Shown here in pieces: positions 17,323 to 25,693 of a stretch of DNA of 64,000 nt (positions within the stretch are counted from its first letter, which is position 1; each line of letters begins with the position of its first letter). Made by a program: the position numbers and the translations under genes. Source of the stretch: CAYQXJ01 sp964421565 (GTDB lineage Bacteria > Planctomycetota > Brocadiia > SM23-32); NCBI GenBank assembly GCA_964421565.1, contig CAYQXJ010000005.1, positions 1-64,000 on the forward strand. The letters are read 5' to 3'. The notes beneath the pieces were generated by a model. That model was not told the origin of the DNA. It saw only the letters and a program-made list of their open reading frames with translations, and made no database searches.

Positions 17323-19083
17323 GTGGAACAAGCAGCCACCACCGTGCGCGCGCACGGCATGGAATGGAAGAGCACCGCCGCGTTTGCGCCGGCGATTCCC
17401 CTGCTGGACCTGGCCCCACTGCGCCGCCCGCGCGATCTGCCGCAGGACGTGCTGGTGAAGGACAGCACCACACGGACCGTCGCGCGCGTTCGCGACCCGC
17501 TGGCGCCAGACGGCCCGGGCCTCTACGTGAAGCGGGACAAGTTCCGCGACCTGACCGACAACCTGCGCCACGTGCTGACGCCGAGCAAATGCCGCATCGA
17601 GTGGCGCATGTCAGGCGCGCTAACTGATGCTGATATCAGGACATGTAACGTGCTGGCCTACGCTGTCCGCAGGCATTTCGGCGTGCCAGTGGAAGGGTTC
17701 GCGGTGAGCCGCGAGATCCCCGGCGTAAGGCCGCTTGCGGGCCTCGTCAGGGAGGTGGAGGGCCAGGCCATGCGCGAGCTGGTGCAGGAACTCGCCGCCG
17801 TGACGGCCCGGCTCGCCGCAAACGGCTTCTACCACAGGGATTACCACGTGGGCAACATCGTCGCCCGGCCCGACGCGCCGGCCGGGCAGCGCGTCTACGT
17901 TCTTGACCTGCACAGCGTGCGTCGGCGCAAGGTGCGTGGCCGCCACGTGCAGGCGATGCTGACCATGCTCGGGCACTCGGCCGCTGCGCGCGGCGTGCCC
18001 GGGGCGCAGCAGGAGGCGTTTCTGCGGATGTTCCTGGCGCAGTGGAGAACGGGGTCGGTCGCCGGGGAAGAAGCGTTCCAGCGATGGCGCGACGGCCTGA
18101 GCATGGGCAAGCGGCGCTATCACCGAGAGCGCATACGCAGCCGGACAAAGAGGTGTGTAAAGGAAAGCTCACTGTTTACTTGCGACAACGCCGAAGGCTT
18201 ACGCATCTGGCGACGCAGGGATTTCCCGGTCCAGTCGGCCATCGCGGCCGTGGAGGCCCACCGTCGGGCCGTCGCCGGGGGGCGGGACAACCGGGGCGTC
18301 TTCCGCAACGGCCGGCAGGGCGGGCGCACGGAACTGACGGTCGTGCCCTGCGACGCCGTGCCGCCCTGCGGGCCGAACCAGCCCGTCCCCCCGCAGCAGG
18401 TGACGCCGGGCCGCGTCTGCGTAAAAGCGTTCCGGCGAGACGCGTGGATCGAGAGGCTGAAGGACGTGCTGCGTCCGCGTGGGAGGGCGCGGGCCGCATG
18501 GATGGCGCACCGCATGTTCAAGGTGGCCGGGGTGCCCGCGCCGAGGCCGCTGGCACTGTTGGAGGCGCGCTCGAAGCTGTCGGGCAGGCCGGATTACCTG
18601 GTGGTAGAGGCGCTGGAGAACGATGGCGACTTGTTCGCCTACACGGCGACTCGCGAACTGTCACAGGCGCAGCGTACGGCGCTCGGCAGGGCCGTCGCAG
18701 CCCTGCTTAATCGCCTCGCCGAGGAGGAGATATACCACCCGGATACCAAGCCGACGAACATACTGGTACGCGAGAAGGACGGCGGATACCGGCTCTGGCT
18801 GGTGGACCTGGACCGGGCGTGCCATGGCCGGCCGCTCGGCAGGGAGCGCTGGGTGAAGATGCTGGCGCGCGTGAACGCCGGCCTGCCGTCGCAGATAACG
18901 CTGCTGGACCGCATGCGCGTGCTGCGTCGTTGTGCGCAGGGCCGGTGGAGCGCCCAGGAGCGACAGGAGGTGGCGCGCCGGGCGCTGGAGCTCTCCATAC
19001 AGCGGAGACCGAAGTGGCGCGTGGTGCGGCGCGGCGAGCCCTCAGAAGGGGCAGGCGGGTCAGAACCTCACTCTGCACAGTAG
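17323..19083 (+). CDS. tandem WaaP/Kdo-kinase-like protein (two kinase domains)
   Basis: A 586-residue protein with two lipopolysaccharide-kinase-type domains. Domain 1 (about 55-270): LYVKRDKF (Lys70), FYHRDYHVGNIV (His171-Arg-Asp173, Asn178) and YVLDLHSVRRRK (Asp195). Domain 2 (about 360-560): VCVKAF (Lys368), YHPDTKPTNIL (Asp474, Lys476, Asn479) and LVDLDRA (Asp495). Both keep the catalytic Asp, Asn and metal-binding Asp. Known single-domain relatives phosphorylate Kdo or heptose in the lipopolysaccharide inner core at the cytoplasmic face. The GTG at 17323 has no clear ribosome-binding site; ATG at 17359 is an alternative. It precedes the purA leader. Confidence 0.75.
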   Translation: MEQAATTVRAHGMEWKSTAAFAPAIPLLDLAPLRRPRDLPQDVLVKDSTTRTVARVRDPLAPDGPGLYVKRDKFRDLTDNLRHVLTPSKCRIEWRMSGALTDADIRTCNVLAYAVRRHFGVPVEGFAVSREIPGVRPLAGLVREVEGQAMRELVQELAAVTARLAANGFYHRDYHVGNIVARPDAPAGQRVYVLDLHSVRRRKVRGRHVQAMLTMLGHSAAARGVPGAQQEAFLRMFLAQWRTGSVAGEEAFQRWRDGLSMGKRRYHRERIRSRTKRCVKESSLFTCDNAEGLRIWRRRDFPVQSAIAAVEAHRRAVAGGRDNRGVFRNGRQGGRTELTVVPCDAVPPCGPNQPVPPQQVTPGRVCVKAFRRDAWIERLKDVLRPRGRARAAWMAHRMFKVAGVPAPRPLALLEARSKLSGRPDYLVVEALENDGDLFAYTATRELSQAQRTALGRAVAALLNRLAEEEIYHPDTKPTNILVREKDGGYRLWLVDLDRACHGRPLGRERWVKMLARVNAGLPSQITLLDRMRVLRRCAQGRWSAQERQEVARRALELSIQRRPKWRVVRRGEPSEGAGGSEPHSAQ

Positions 19084-19115
19084 TTTACAACATGTTGTGC
19101 TGGCTGATAACTCAC

Positions 19116-19144
19116 TTGACGGAGCGGGGTAGGGGCCCTATAAT
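19116..19144 (+). promoter_or_regulatory. consensus sigma70 promoter of the purA operon
   Basis: TTGACG (19116-19121), an exactly 17-nt spacer, and perfect TATAAT (19139-19144). The start of transcription is expected at about 19151, some 284 nt before the purA ATG. Confidence 0.75.
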
Positions 19145-19150
19145 GGTGTG

Positions 19151-19318
19151 ACGTAGCGAGGCACGGGGGCGTAGAGCTATGGTGTGCAACGAGCTGTCGG
19201 TGCCCACCTGAGGCTTTCGCGTTTGTGCCACAAAGACCATTCAAGCCCCATGACGACAACCGCCGGGGACGAGGGTGAGCATCCAGCGACCTGAATCGTG
19301 TAAGGGGCCCGGCTACGT
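19151..19318 (+). ncRNA. candidate structured RNA: purA leader or stand-alone small RNA
   Basis: Beginning at the predicted +1, a rod-like fold is possible. P1: ACGTAGC (19151-19157) with GCTACGT (19312-19318), extended after a bulge by CGGG (19164-19167) with CCCG (19308-19311). P2: 19285-flanking pairs TGC-A-ACGA (19185-19192) with TCGTGTA (19296-19302). P3: GCTG-TC-GGTGC-C-CACCT (19193-19209) with 19273-19287, fourteen pairs with one bulge and one mismatch. The 62-nt apical part holds TTTGT/ACAAA and CCCC/GGGG hairpins. Length and rod shape recall 6S RNA, but I see no firm homology. No riboswitch class recognised. Pairings are hand-derived. Confidence 0.45.
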
Positions 19319-19327
19319 ACCGAGACG

Positions 19328-19365
19328 ATTCCGCATCAGCCGCAACGTCTGGTGCCGCGCGGAAT
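19328..19365 (+). promoter_or_regulatory. leader hairpin upstream of purA
   Basis: ATTCCG-CATCAG (19328-19339) pairs with CTGGTG (19349-19354) and, after a 5-nt bulge, CGGAAT (19360-19365): twelve base pairs around a 9-nt loop. No T-run follows, so it is not a typical intrinsic terminator. Confidence 0.45.
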
Positions 19366-19405
19366 GAGCCGCGCGCCGCAGCCGGGCCGGTGCCTGGCGG
19401 GGATC

Positions 19406-19424
19406 GTCCTTTTTGTGAAAGGAC
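19406..19424 (+). promoter_or_regulatory. Shine-Dalgarno-masking hairpin of purA
   Basis: GTCCTTT (19406-19412), loop TTGTG, AAAGGAC (19418-19424): a perfect 7-bp stem whose 3' arm contains the only purine-rich ribosome-binding sequence (AAAGGA), about 11 nt before the purA ATG at 19435. When formed, it would hide the ribosome-binding site. Confidence 0.55.
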
Positions 19425-19434
19425 TCAGCGCACC

Positions 19435-20736
19435 ATGGGCGAGACGCTTCTGCTGGTCGGCCTGCAATGGGGCGACGAGGGTAAGGGCAAAGCCATCGAC
19501 GTGCTCTCGGACCGCTATGATATGGTCATACGCTTTCAGGGTGGCGCCAACGCCGGGCACACGGTACACATCGGCGACCGGGAGTTCGTTCTGCACCTGG
19601 TGCCCACCGGCATACTGCGCGCCGACACCACGTGCATCGTGGGCAACGGGATGGTGGTCGATCCGGCAGGCCTGTTGAAGGAGATCGACGACCTACGGGC
19701 CGGCGGTGTCGAGGTTGCCGAGAACCTGATCGTCAGCGACCGCGCCCACGTGGTGATGCCACATCACAAACTGCTCGACCGTGTGAAGGAGACCACCCGT
19801 GGCGCCGAGAGGATCGGCACGACGGGTCGCGGCATCGGGCCCTGCTACGCGGACAAGGCCGCCCGTTGCGGCATACGTTTCGCCGAGATGCAGGACCCTG
19901 AGCAGTTCCGGGCGCGCCTCGATCCGCTCATGGACCTGCAGAATCGCATTCTCACGAGGGTCTACGGCGCCGAAGCGCTCGACGTCGACGCTGTATACGA
20001 GGAGTACATGGGCTACGCGGACCGGTTAAGGCCGTTCGTGAGGGATGCGCTGCCGATCGTCCACGCGGCGCTCGACGACGGTGCGGATATACTGCTGGAG
20101 GGCGCACAGGGCAGCCTGCTCGACATCAACTTCGGCACGTATCCCTTCGTTACCAGCAGCGACGTACTGGCCGGCGCGGCCGCCGGCAGCGGCGTGCCGC
20201 CGACGCGTATCGACCGCGTGATTGGGCTGGCAAAGGCCTACTGCTCACGAGTCGGCACCGGTCCCTTCCCCACCGAGCAGGACAACGAGATCGGCCAGAC
20301 CATACGGGAGACGATCGAGGCTGCCGGCGGGCGGGAGTACGGCGCAACCACCGGCCGACAGCGCCGGTGCGGCTGGCTGGACGGCGTGGCGCTTCGCCAT
20401 ACTGCCCAGCTCTCGGGCTGCAGCGCACTCGCCGTCTCGGTGCTTGACGTTCTTAGTGCGTTCGAGACGATCAAGATCTGCACGGCATACGAACTTGACG
20501 GCCAGCAAGTGCGTGACTTCCCCTCCAGCGCGCACGTACTTGCGCGGGTGGTGCCCCAGTACGAGAAGATGCGCGGCTGGCAGTGCCCGATCGGCGACGT
20601 TACCCGCTACAGCGACCTGCCGCAGGAGGCGAAGGACTACCTTCACCGGATCGAGCAGATCGCAGGCGCGCGGGTCGAACTCGTCTCCGTCGGGCCCAAG
20701 CGCACGCAGATCATACAGCGTCAAGCCGATGAGTAA
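19435..20736 (+). CDS. purA: adenylosuccinate synthetase
   Basis: A 433-residue enzyme joining IMP and aspartate, with GTP hydrolysis, in AMP synthesis. Signatures: GLQWGDEGKGK at residues 9-19 (GTP loop and catalytic Asp), FQGGANAGHTV, GTTGRGIGPCYADKAAR, GVPPTRID and ATTGRQRRCGWLD. The ATG at 19435 gives the family's usual N-terminus; an upstream frame extension to 19390 lies in the structured leader. First gene of an eight-gene housekeeping run; the stop overlaps uppS by 8 nt. Confidence 0.97.
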   Translation: MGETLLLVGLQWGDEGKGKAIDVLSDRYDMVIRFQGGANAGHTVHIGDREFVLHLVPTGILRADTTCIVGNGMVVDPAGLLKEIDDLRAGGVEVAENLIVSDRAHVVMPHHKLLDRVKETTRGAERIGTTGRGIGPCYADKAARCGIRFAEMQDPEQFRARLDPLMDLQNRILTRVYGAEALDVDAVYEEYMGYADRLRPFVRDALPIVHAALDDGADILLEGAQGSLLDINFGTYPFVTSSDVLAGAAAGSGVPPTRIDRVIGLAKAYCSRVGTGPFPTEQDNEIGQTIRETIEAAGGREYGATTGRQRRCGWLDGVALRHTAQLSGCSALAVSVLDVLSAFETIKICTAYELDGQQVRDFPSSAHVLARVVPQYEKMRGWQCPIGDVTRYSDLPQEAKDYLHRIEQIAGARVELVSVGPKRTQIIQRQADE

Positions 20737-21478
20737 ACAACCCGATAGCCTGCCGCAGCACGTGGCGATTATCATGGACGGTAACGGTCGCTGGGCTGCG
20801 GCCCGCGGCCTGCCCCGCACGGAGGGGCACCGCGCCGGAGCGGAGTCCGCCCGCGAGGTGGCCCAATGCTGCGTGGACTGGGGTATCGGCGCGCTGACAC
20901 TCTTCACCTTCAGCACGGAAAACTGGAAGCGCCCGAGGTCGGAGGTGCGCTTCTTGATGTCGGAGTTGCGGAAGTTCCTGGGCAAGCATCGCAGCGACTT
21001 CGTGGAGAACAACGTACGCGTGCGTCATGTCGGCGCCCGCGAGCCGCTGCCGGCTGCCGTGCTGAAGGAGATGGACGCGACAGTCGAGGCCACCAGCCAG
21101 TGCAGCGGGTTGACGCTGGGCGTGGCATTGAACTACGGCGGGCGACGTGAGATCGTGCGTGCGGCCCGGAACCTGGCCCGTCGCGTTAGAGACGGCGAGC
21201 TGCAGCCCGAGAGTATAGACGAGGCCGCGCTCGAACAGGAGCTATGGACGGCCGGTATGCCGCCCCTCGACCTGCTGATACGGACGGGGGGCCAGATGCG
21301 CGTGAGCAACTTTCTGCTCTGGCAGCTCCACTACGCCGAGATCTACGTGACGAAGACATTCTGGCCGGACTTCCGGCAGAACGAGTTCCTGGCGGCCCTG
21401 CAGGAGTTCGCCCGGCGCGAGCGTCGTCTGGGCACGGTTCCGCAGGACTCCGGCTCGCATTCCACTCATCGCAGTTGA
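20729..21478 (+). CDS. uppS: isoprenyl (undecaprenyl) diphosphate synthase
   Basis: A 249-residue cis-prenyltransferase making the lipid carrier for cell-envelope glycans. The catalytic HVAIIMDGNGRWA motif is intact, as are FSTENWKRP and the C-terminal YAEIYVTKTFWPDF with the metal Glu. The usual RTGGE/RTSGE-x-R-x-S-N-F motif reads RTGGQMRVSNF, so the conserved Glu is Gln and the following position (His in E. coli) is Met. Start codon lies within the purA end, so translation is probably coupled. Followed by cdsA after 5 nt. Confidence 0.95.
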   Translation: MSKQPDSLPQHVAIIMDGNGRWAAARGLPRTEGHRAGAESAREVAQCCVDWGIGALTLFTFSTENWKRPRSEVRFLMSELRKFLGKHRSDFVENNVRVRHVGAREPLPAAVLKEMDATVEATSQCSGLTLGVALNYGGRREIVRAARNLARRVRDGELQPESIDEAALEQELWTAGMPPLDLLIRTGGQMRVSNFLLWQLHYAEIYVTKTFWPDFRQNEFLAALQEFARRERRLGTVPQDSGSHSTHRS

Positions 21479-21483
21479 AACAC

Positions 21484-22401
21484 GTGTCCATTTCCACCGA
21501 CACCTCTCATATCAGCAGCGGGCAGCAGACGGACCAGGGCGAGAGGCCGCCCACGCCGGCCGCGGTGCGCATTGGTCTCGGCCTTCTGCTCACTGCAGCG
21601 GTTGCCCTGTTGCTGGGGCTCGATGCGGCGTGGCCCCAGGGCTTCGTCTACGCGTCAGTGGGTGTGGTCGCAGTGGCGGTGGCGATGGATGAGTTCAGCC
21701 GTTTCATCGTCGCACTCGGCCACGCCGCCTCTCGCTACGTGCTCATCGGCGCGGGCTCTGCGCTGTTTCTGGGACACTGGGCCGGAGCGGTCTCGGGGGG
21801 TGTTTTCGGGCCCTGGGCCGCCGCCTCGGCTGTCCTTGCCGTGGCCGCGGTGCTCCTGATCATGGGCCGCATACTGACCGCGCGGATCGAGGGTGCCTTT
21901 GAGGACATTGCCGGCGGCCTGACCGGACTGGTATACGTGCCCCTGTTGCTTACGTTTTTGACGGCCGTGCGGGTAGGATGGGGCGTCTCGGGGCTGATCG
22001 TGGTTCTGGCAGTGTGCAAGGCCGGTTCCTCCGGTGCCTACCTCTGCGGCAAGCGGTTCGGGCGTCGGCAGATGACGCCTCGCCTGAGCCCGCGCAAGAC
22101 CGTTGAGGGCGCAGTGGGGGCGTTCGCGGCGAGCGTGCTGGTGGCCTGGGCGCTTACGCACTCGCCATGGGCGCTGATGCCGCCGGGCTGGGCCATTGCC
22201 TACGGGCTGCTTATCGCTGCTACGGGCATTTACGGCGATCTGGCCGCCTCACTGCTGAAGCGCCAGGCCGGCATCAAGGATTGGGGGCGGTTGCTGCCGG
22301 GTTTCGGCGGCATGATGGACATGCTGGACGACATATTGCTTGCGGCGCCGGTGAGTTACGTGTTTCTGCGGACCTGCGAACTGTTGAGCGCGGGAGGCTG
22401 A
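21484..22401 (+). CDS. cdsA: phosphatidate cytidylyltransferase
   Basis: A roughly 305-residue membrane enzyme making CDP-diacylglycerol. The hydrophobic core has about eight membrane segments; SPRKTVEGAVG and the C-terminal signature SLLKRQAGIKDWGRLLPGFGG are diagnostic, with both trailing Asp residues kept. Two usual positions differ: PGHGG is PGFGG, and the Asp before the AY of the SD-x-x-AY motif is Ser (AGSSGAYLCGKRFG). There is no ATG near the start; GTG 21484 is chosen, TTG 21475 is possible. No ribosome-binding site is seen, consistent with coupling to uppS. Confidence 0.9.
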   Translation: MSISTDTSHISSGQQTDQGERPPTPAAVRIGLGLLLTAAVALLLGLDAAWPQGFVYASVGVVAVAVAMDEFSRFIVALGHAASRYVLIGAGSALFLGHWAGAVSGGVFGPWAAASAVLAVAAVLLIMGRILTARIEGAFEDIAGGLTGLVYVPLLLTFLTAVRVGWGVSGLIVVLAVCKAGSSGAYLCGKRFGRRQMTPRLSPRKTVEGAVGAFAASVLVAWALTHSPWALMPPGWAIAYGLLIAATGIYGDLAASLLKRQAGIKDWGRLLPGFGGMMDMLDDILLAAPVSYVFLRTCELLSAGG

Positions 22402-22407
22402 GGCATC

Positions 22408-23424
22408 GTGCAGCGCACACTTAGGGTCGGCGGGCCGGAAAAGACCTTGCGCCTGTTCGGCCCCCGTGACAACTATCTGAAGCGCTTGCGCAAAGCCTTC
22501 GGCGTGGACATCTTCGCCCGCGGCGACCAGTTGCGCATCGAAGGCCCCGAGGATGAGGTGGAACGCTGCGAGGACGCACTGCGAGCCATGGAAGAAGAGG
22601 TAGAGCGGAAGGGGTCGATAAGCCCCGAACGCGTCGAGCGCCTGATCGAGCAGAACCGGCAGGCGCCTGAGCCGCAGCCCGGTATGGGCCCGGGTCGGGG
22701 CCCGGAGCCCTGGCCGGGAGTGCTGGCCCAGACGCCTGGCCAGCAGACCTACCTGCGCGCGATGCTGGAGAACGAGATAGTCTTCTGCATAGGCCCGGCC
22801 GGCACGGGGAAGACGTTCCTGGGCGTCGCGATGGCACTTAACTTCTTGCGAAAGGGCGATTTACAACGCATAGTGCTTTGCCGGCCTGCAGTGGAGGCGG
22901 AAGAGAACCTGGGCTTTCTTCCTGGTGATGCTTTCGCCAAGGTGGACCCCTACCTGCGGCCGCTATACGATGCGTTGCACGACCTGATGGACGTGCGCCG
23001 AGTCCAACGCTACATCGAGAACGACATCATCGAAATCCTGCCGCTCGCCTTCATGCGCGGGCGCACGCTCGACAAAGCATACATCATTCTGGACGAAGCT
23101 CAAAACTGCACGATCGGCCAGATGAAGACGTTCCTCACCCGGCTGGGCCGCAATGCGCGTCTACTGGTGACAGGAGACATAACCCAGATAGACCTGCCGC
23201 CGGACAAGAAGAGCGGCCTTGTCGATGCGCAGGAGCGCTTGCGCAACGTGCCCGGCATAGAGTTTGTCTGGTTGACTGAACGAGACATCGTGCGACACGA
23301 CCTCGTGCGCCGGATACTGGACGCCTACCAGAGAGATATGCCCCCCGCCCCGGCCCTGCCGTTCGGCGAGGAGGCGCAGAATGATGAGAACCGACAGGAA
23401 CAAGAAGACGAAGAACGGCTATAG
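22408..23424 (+). CDS. phoH: PhoH-like ATPase
   Basis: A 338-residue cytoplasmic ATPase of the PhoH/YbeZ family. An N-terminal KH-like part (about 1-65) precedes Walker A GPAGTGKT (129-136) and Walker B AYIILDEAQN (Asp229-Glu230); VTGDITQIDLP is sensor-like. GTG start with GGGAGGCTGAGG upstream. In many bacteria it sits beside ybeY, as it does here one gene away, and is linked to RNA metabolism. The last 44 nt overlap the start of the 7TM-HD gene. Confidence 0.93.
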   Translation: MQRTLRVGGPEKTLRLFGPRDNYLKRLRKAFGVDIFARGDQLRIEGPEDEVERCEDALRAMEEEVERKGSISPERVERLIEQNRQAPEPQPGMGPGRGPEPWPGVLAQTPGQQTYLRAMLENEIVFCIGPAGTGKTFLGVAMALNFLRKGDLQRIVLCRPAVEAEENLGFLPGDAFAKVDPYLRPLYDALHDLMDVRRVQRYIENDIIEILPLAFMRGRTLDKAYIILDEAQNCTIGQMKTFLTRLGRNARLLVTGDITQIDLPPDKKSGLVDAQERLRNVPGIEFVWLTERDIVRHDLVRRILDAYQRDMPPAPALPFGEEAQNDENRQEQEDEERL

Positions 23425-25693
23425 GAACGGCGTCGGTGAGAACCGACACCCCACGGCCGGACAGATGAGAAGGCGCTGGAACCGCGCTGGACTGGTGGCG
23501 CGCATCGCCCTCTTCGCCGTCGCGCTCTATGCCGTCCTCGTCGCCGGGCGCCCGCCCCTCGGCCTGAAGCTCGGCGAACGTTCCCCCTGGGACTACAAGG
23601 CGCGCGTGAGTTTCACCAGCACGGACGTAGAGCAGACCCGTGCCACCAGACAGCAGGTGGCCTTGCAGGAACCGCCCGTCTTTCGTCTCTCGCCCGAACG
23701 TTGGCAGTCTGGCCTCGAACGCGCGCGCGAGGTGTTGGAGAAGGGCGACAGGGAAGCGCTGCGCCGGGCGCTGCCTGAAGGGGTCGATGCCGAAGTGCTC
23801 GAACAGGTCGTTTCACACCTGGCGAAGCACGCCGCGGCCCTCGTACAGGCCCTCCGCGAGGTCGAGGGAGTGGTGCTGACTGCCAGGGACAACCTGAATC
23901 AGCCCATCGTGGCGGAGAAGACGACAGACGAGGTCGTGCTCCTGACGTCGGAGGGAGAGGCCCAACGCGTCGAGCGCTCGCGGCTCGCCCCTCTGAGCGC
24001 GGACTCTGAACCTATGGTCGACGCCCTGCAGCCGGCGCTATCCGGCCTGCCCTCCGGGGCCGCGGAGGCGGCGCGCGGGATCATTGTCAATCTGCTGGAG
24101 CCACAGGCATCGCTGGAGCTGGAGCGCAGTCGCGAACAGGCGGAGCGTGCAGCCGCCGAGGGGCCGGTGATCAGCAAATTCATCCAGGAGGGCCGCATCA
24201 TCCTCGCCCGCGGCAGCGAGGTGCGGCGGCAGCATATCGAGGATTTGCAGCAGGAACGCCGGGCCTACTGGCAGAGCTGGGAGGGGCGGATGGTAGACGT
24301 CCGCCGCATGGCCGGGGTAGCCCTGCTGCTGGCCATTGTCATGGTCGCAGCGGCAGAGTCCAGCCGGCGCTATCGGCCGGAACTGCTGGAGAAGAAGGCC
24401 AATCTACTCGGTTTCGCCGTCCTCACTCTGGCCCTGGTCGCGGCGGCGCGCCTTTCCTTCGTGCAGGACGCAAGCCTGCTCTGGGCCCCGGTGCCCCTGA
24501 TGGTGATGGTGATGTGCCTGGTGTACGACCAGTTCCTCGGCCTCGGCGTAGCGGTGTTCTTCTCATTGCTGGTGCGGATGGCGTATCCGGGCGCTGACAT
24601 GGAGTTTATCGTACTGCTTCTGGGCGGCGTGACGGCAGCCCTGGTGACGGGACGCGTGCGCACGCGCAGCAGCCTGGTCAGGGCAGGTGCGTTCACAGGA
24701 GCGGTGCAGTTCGCAGCAGTCTGGGGGCTCGCGCTTGTCTCGCCGCGCGAGGCGGTCGAATGGCCGATCTGGACCAGCCTTCCTATGGGCAAATCGCTGG
24801 TGGCACTGGTGAACGGCGTGGCGAGTGGCTTCGTCATCAGCGGCGTGTTGCCTGCCATCGAGCGGGCGTTTGGCATCACGACCGACATCCGGCTGCTCGA
24901 ATGGAGCGACCCCAACCAGCCGCTGCTCCAGCAGTTGCTGTTGCAAGCCCCCGGCACCTATCACCACAGCATGATCGTCGGCAGTCTGGCGGCCGACGCC
25001 GCCGAGGCCATTGACGCCAACCCGCTGCTGGCCCGGGTGAGCGCCTACTTCCACGACGTCGGCAAACTAAAGAAGCCGGAGTACTTCGGCGAGAATATGC
25101 CGGCAGGCAGCCCCAACCCGCACGATGAACTGTCACCCACCATGAGCACGCTCATCATCACCGCTCACCCTAAAGATGGTGCGGAGATGGCTGAGCGGCA
25201 CGGCGTGCCCAAGCCCGTTCGCGACATCATCCTGCAGTCGCACGGCACCAGCGTTGTCAAGTTCTTCCTGGACAAGGCGCAAGAGGAAGGCGACGAACAC
25301 GCTGAGGTACAGGAACGCAATTTCCGCTACCGCCTGCAGAAGCCAAGGTCGCGGGAGGCCGCCATCGTGATGCTGTGCGATGCTGTCGAGAGCGCTGCAC
25401 GGTCCATCGAATCGCCGTCGGTGGGCCAGCTTGGCAACATGGTCCACCAGATCGTGATGGCTCGTCTGCACGATGGCCAGTTGGACGAGTCAGGGCTAAC
25501 CATCACCGATTTAAGCAAGCTGGAAACCACGCTCACGCATGGGTTAACCGCTGTCTTCCACAGCCGGGTGCGTTACCCCGGTCAGGACGAAATAGAGCAA
25601 TCCTACCAAGAGACACAACAGGAGCAACCGACCACCGAGGTCGGGATCGCGGCCGATGCACCTGGAGATCAACAGCAGCCAGACGGTGCTTGA
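23381..25693 (+). CDS. 7TM-HD (PgpH/YqfF-like) membrane phosphohydrolase
   Basis: A 770-residue protein with the PgpH architecture: one N-terminal membrane helix (about 34-50), a large extracytoplasmic 7TMR-HDED domain (to about 300), seven membrane helices (305-505) and a cytoplasmic HD domain. The HD residues are TYHHSM and YFHDVGKLKKP (His558-Asp559), followed by ITAHPKDG and QSHGTS. PgpH proteins hydrolyse c-di-AMP in Firmicutes; whether this is so here is unknown. ATG 23381 has GAGG upstream but overlaps phoH by 44 nt; ATG 23465 is the alternative. It overlaps ybeY by 38 nt. Confidence 0.9.
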   Translation: MMRTDRNKKTKNGYRNGVGENRHPTAGQMRRRWNRAGLVARIALFAVALYAVLVAGRPPLGLKLGERSPWDYKARVSFTSTDVEQTRATRQQVALQEPPVFRLSPERWQSGLERAREVLEKGDREALRRALPEGVDAEVLEQVVSHLAKHAAALVQALREVEGVVLTARDNLNQPIVAEKTTDEVVLLTSEGEAQRVERSRLAPLSADSEPMVDALQPALSGLPSGAAEAARGIIVNLLEPQASLELERSREQAERAAAEGPVISKFIQEGRIILARGSEVRRQHIEDLQQERRAYWQSWEGRMVDVRRMAGVALLLAIVMVAAAESSRRYRPELLEKKANLLGFAVLTLALVAAARLSFVQDASLLWAPVPLMVMVMCLVYDQFLGLGVAVFFSLLVRMAYPGADMEFIVLLLGGVTAALVTGRVRTRSSLVRAGAFTGAVQFAAVWGLALVSPREAVEWPIWTSLPMGKSLVALVNGVASGFVISGVLPAIERAFGITTDIRLLEWSDPNQPLLQQLLLQAPGTYHHSMIVGSLAADAAEAIDANPLLARVSAYFHDVGKLKKPEYFGENMPAGSPNPHDELSPTMSTLIITAHPKDGAEMAERHGVPKPVRDIILQSHGTSVVKFFLDKAQEEGDEHAEVQERNFRYRLQKPRSREAAIVMLCDAVESAARSIESPSVGQLGNMVHQIVMARLHDGQLDESGLTITDLSKLETTLTHGLTAVFHSRVRYPGQDEIEQSYQETQQEQPTTEVGIAADAPGDQQQPDGA

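Noticed and set aside
19151..19318. Calling the purA-upstream RNA a 6S RNA outright
   Set aside because: Length, rod shape and promoter fit, but the segments resembling E. coli 6S (CCTGAG, GGTGAGCAT) occupy different positions in the fold. A covariance search would be decisive.
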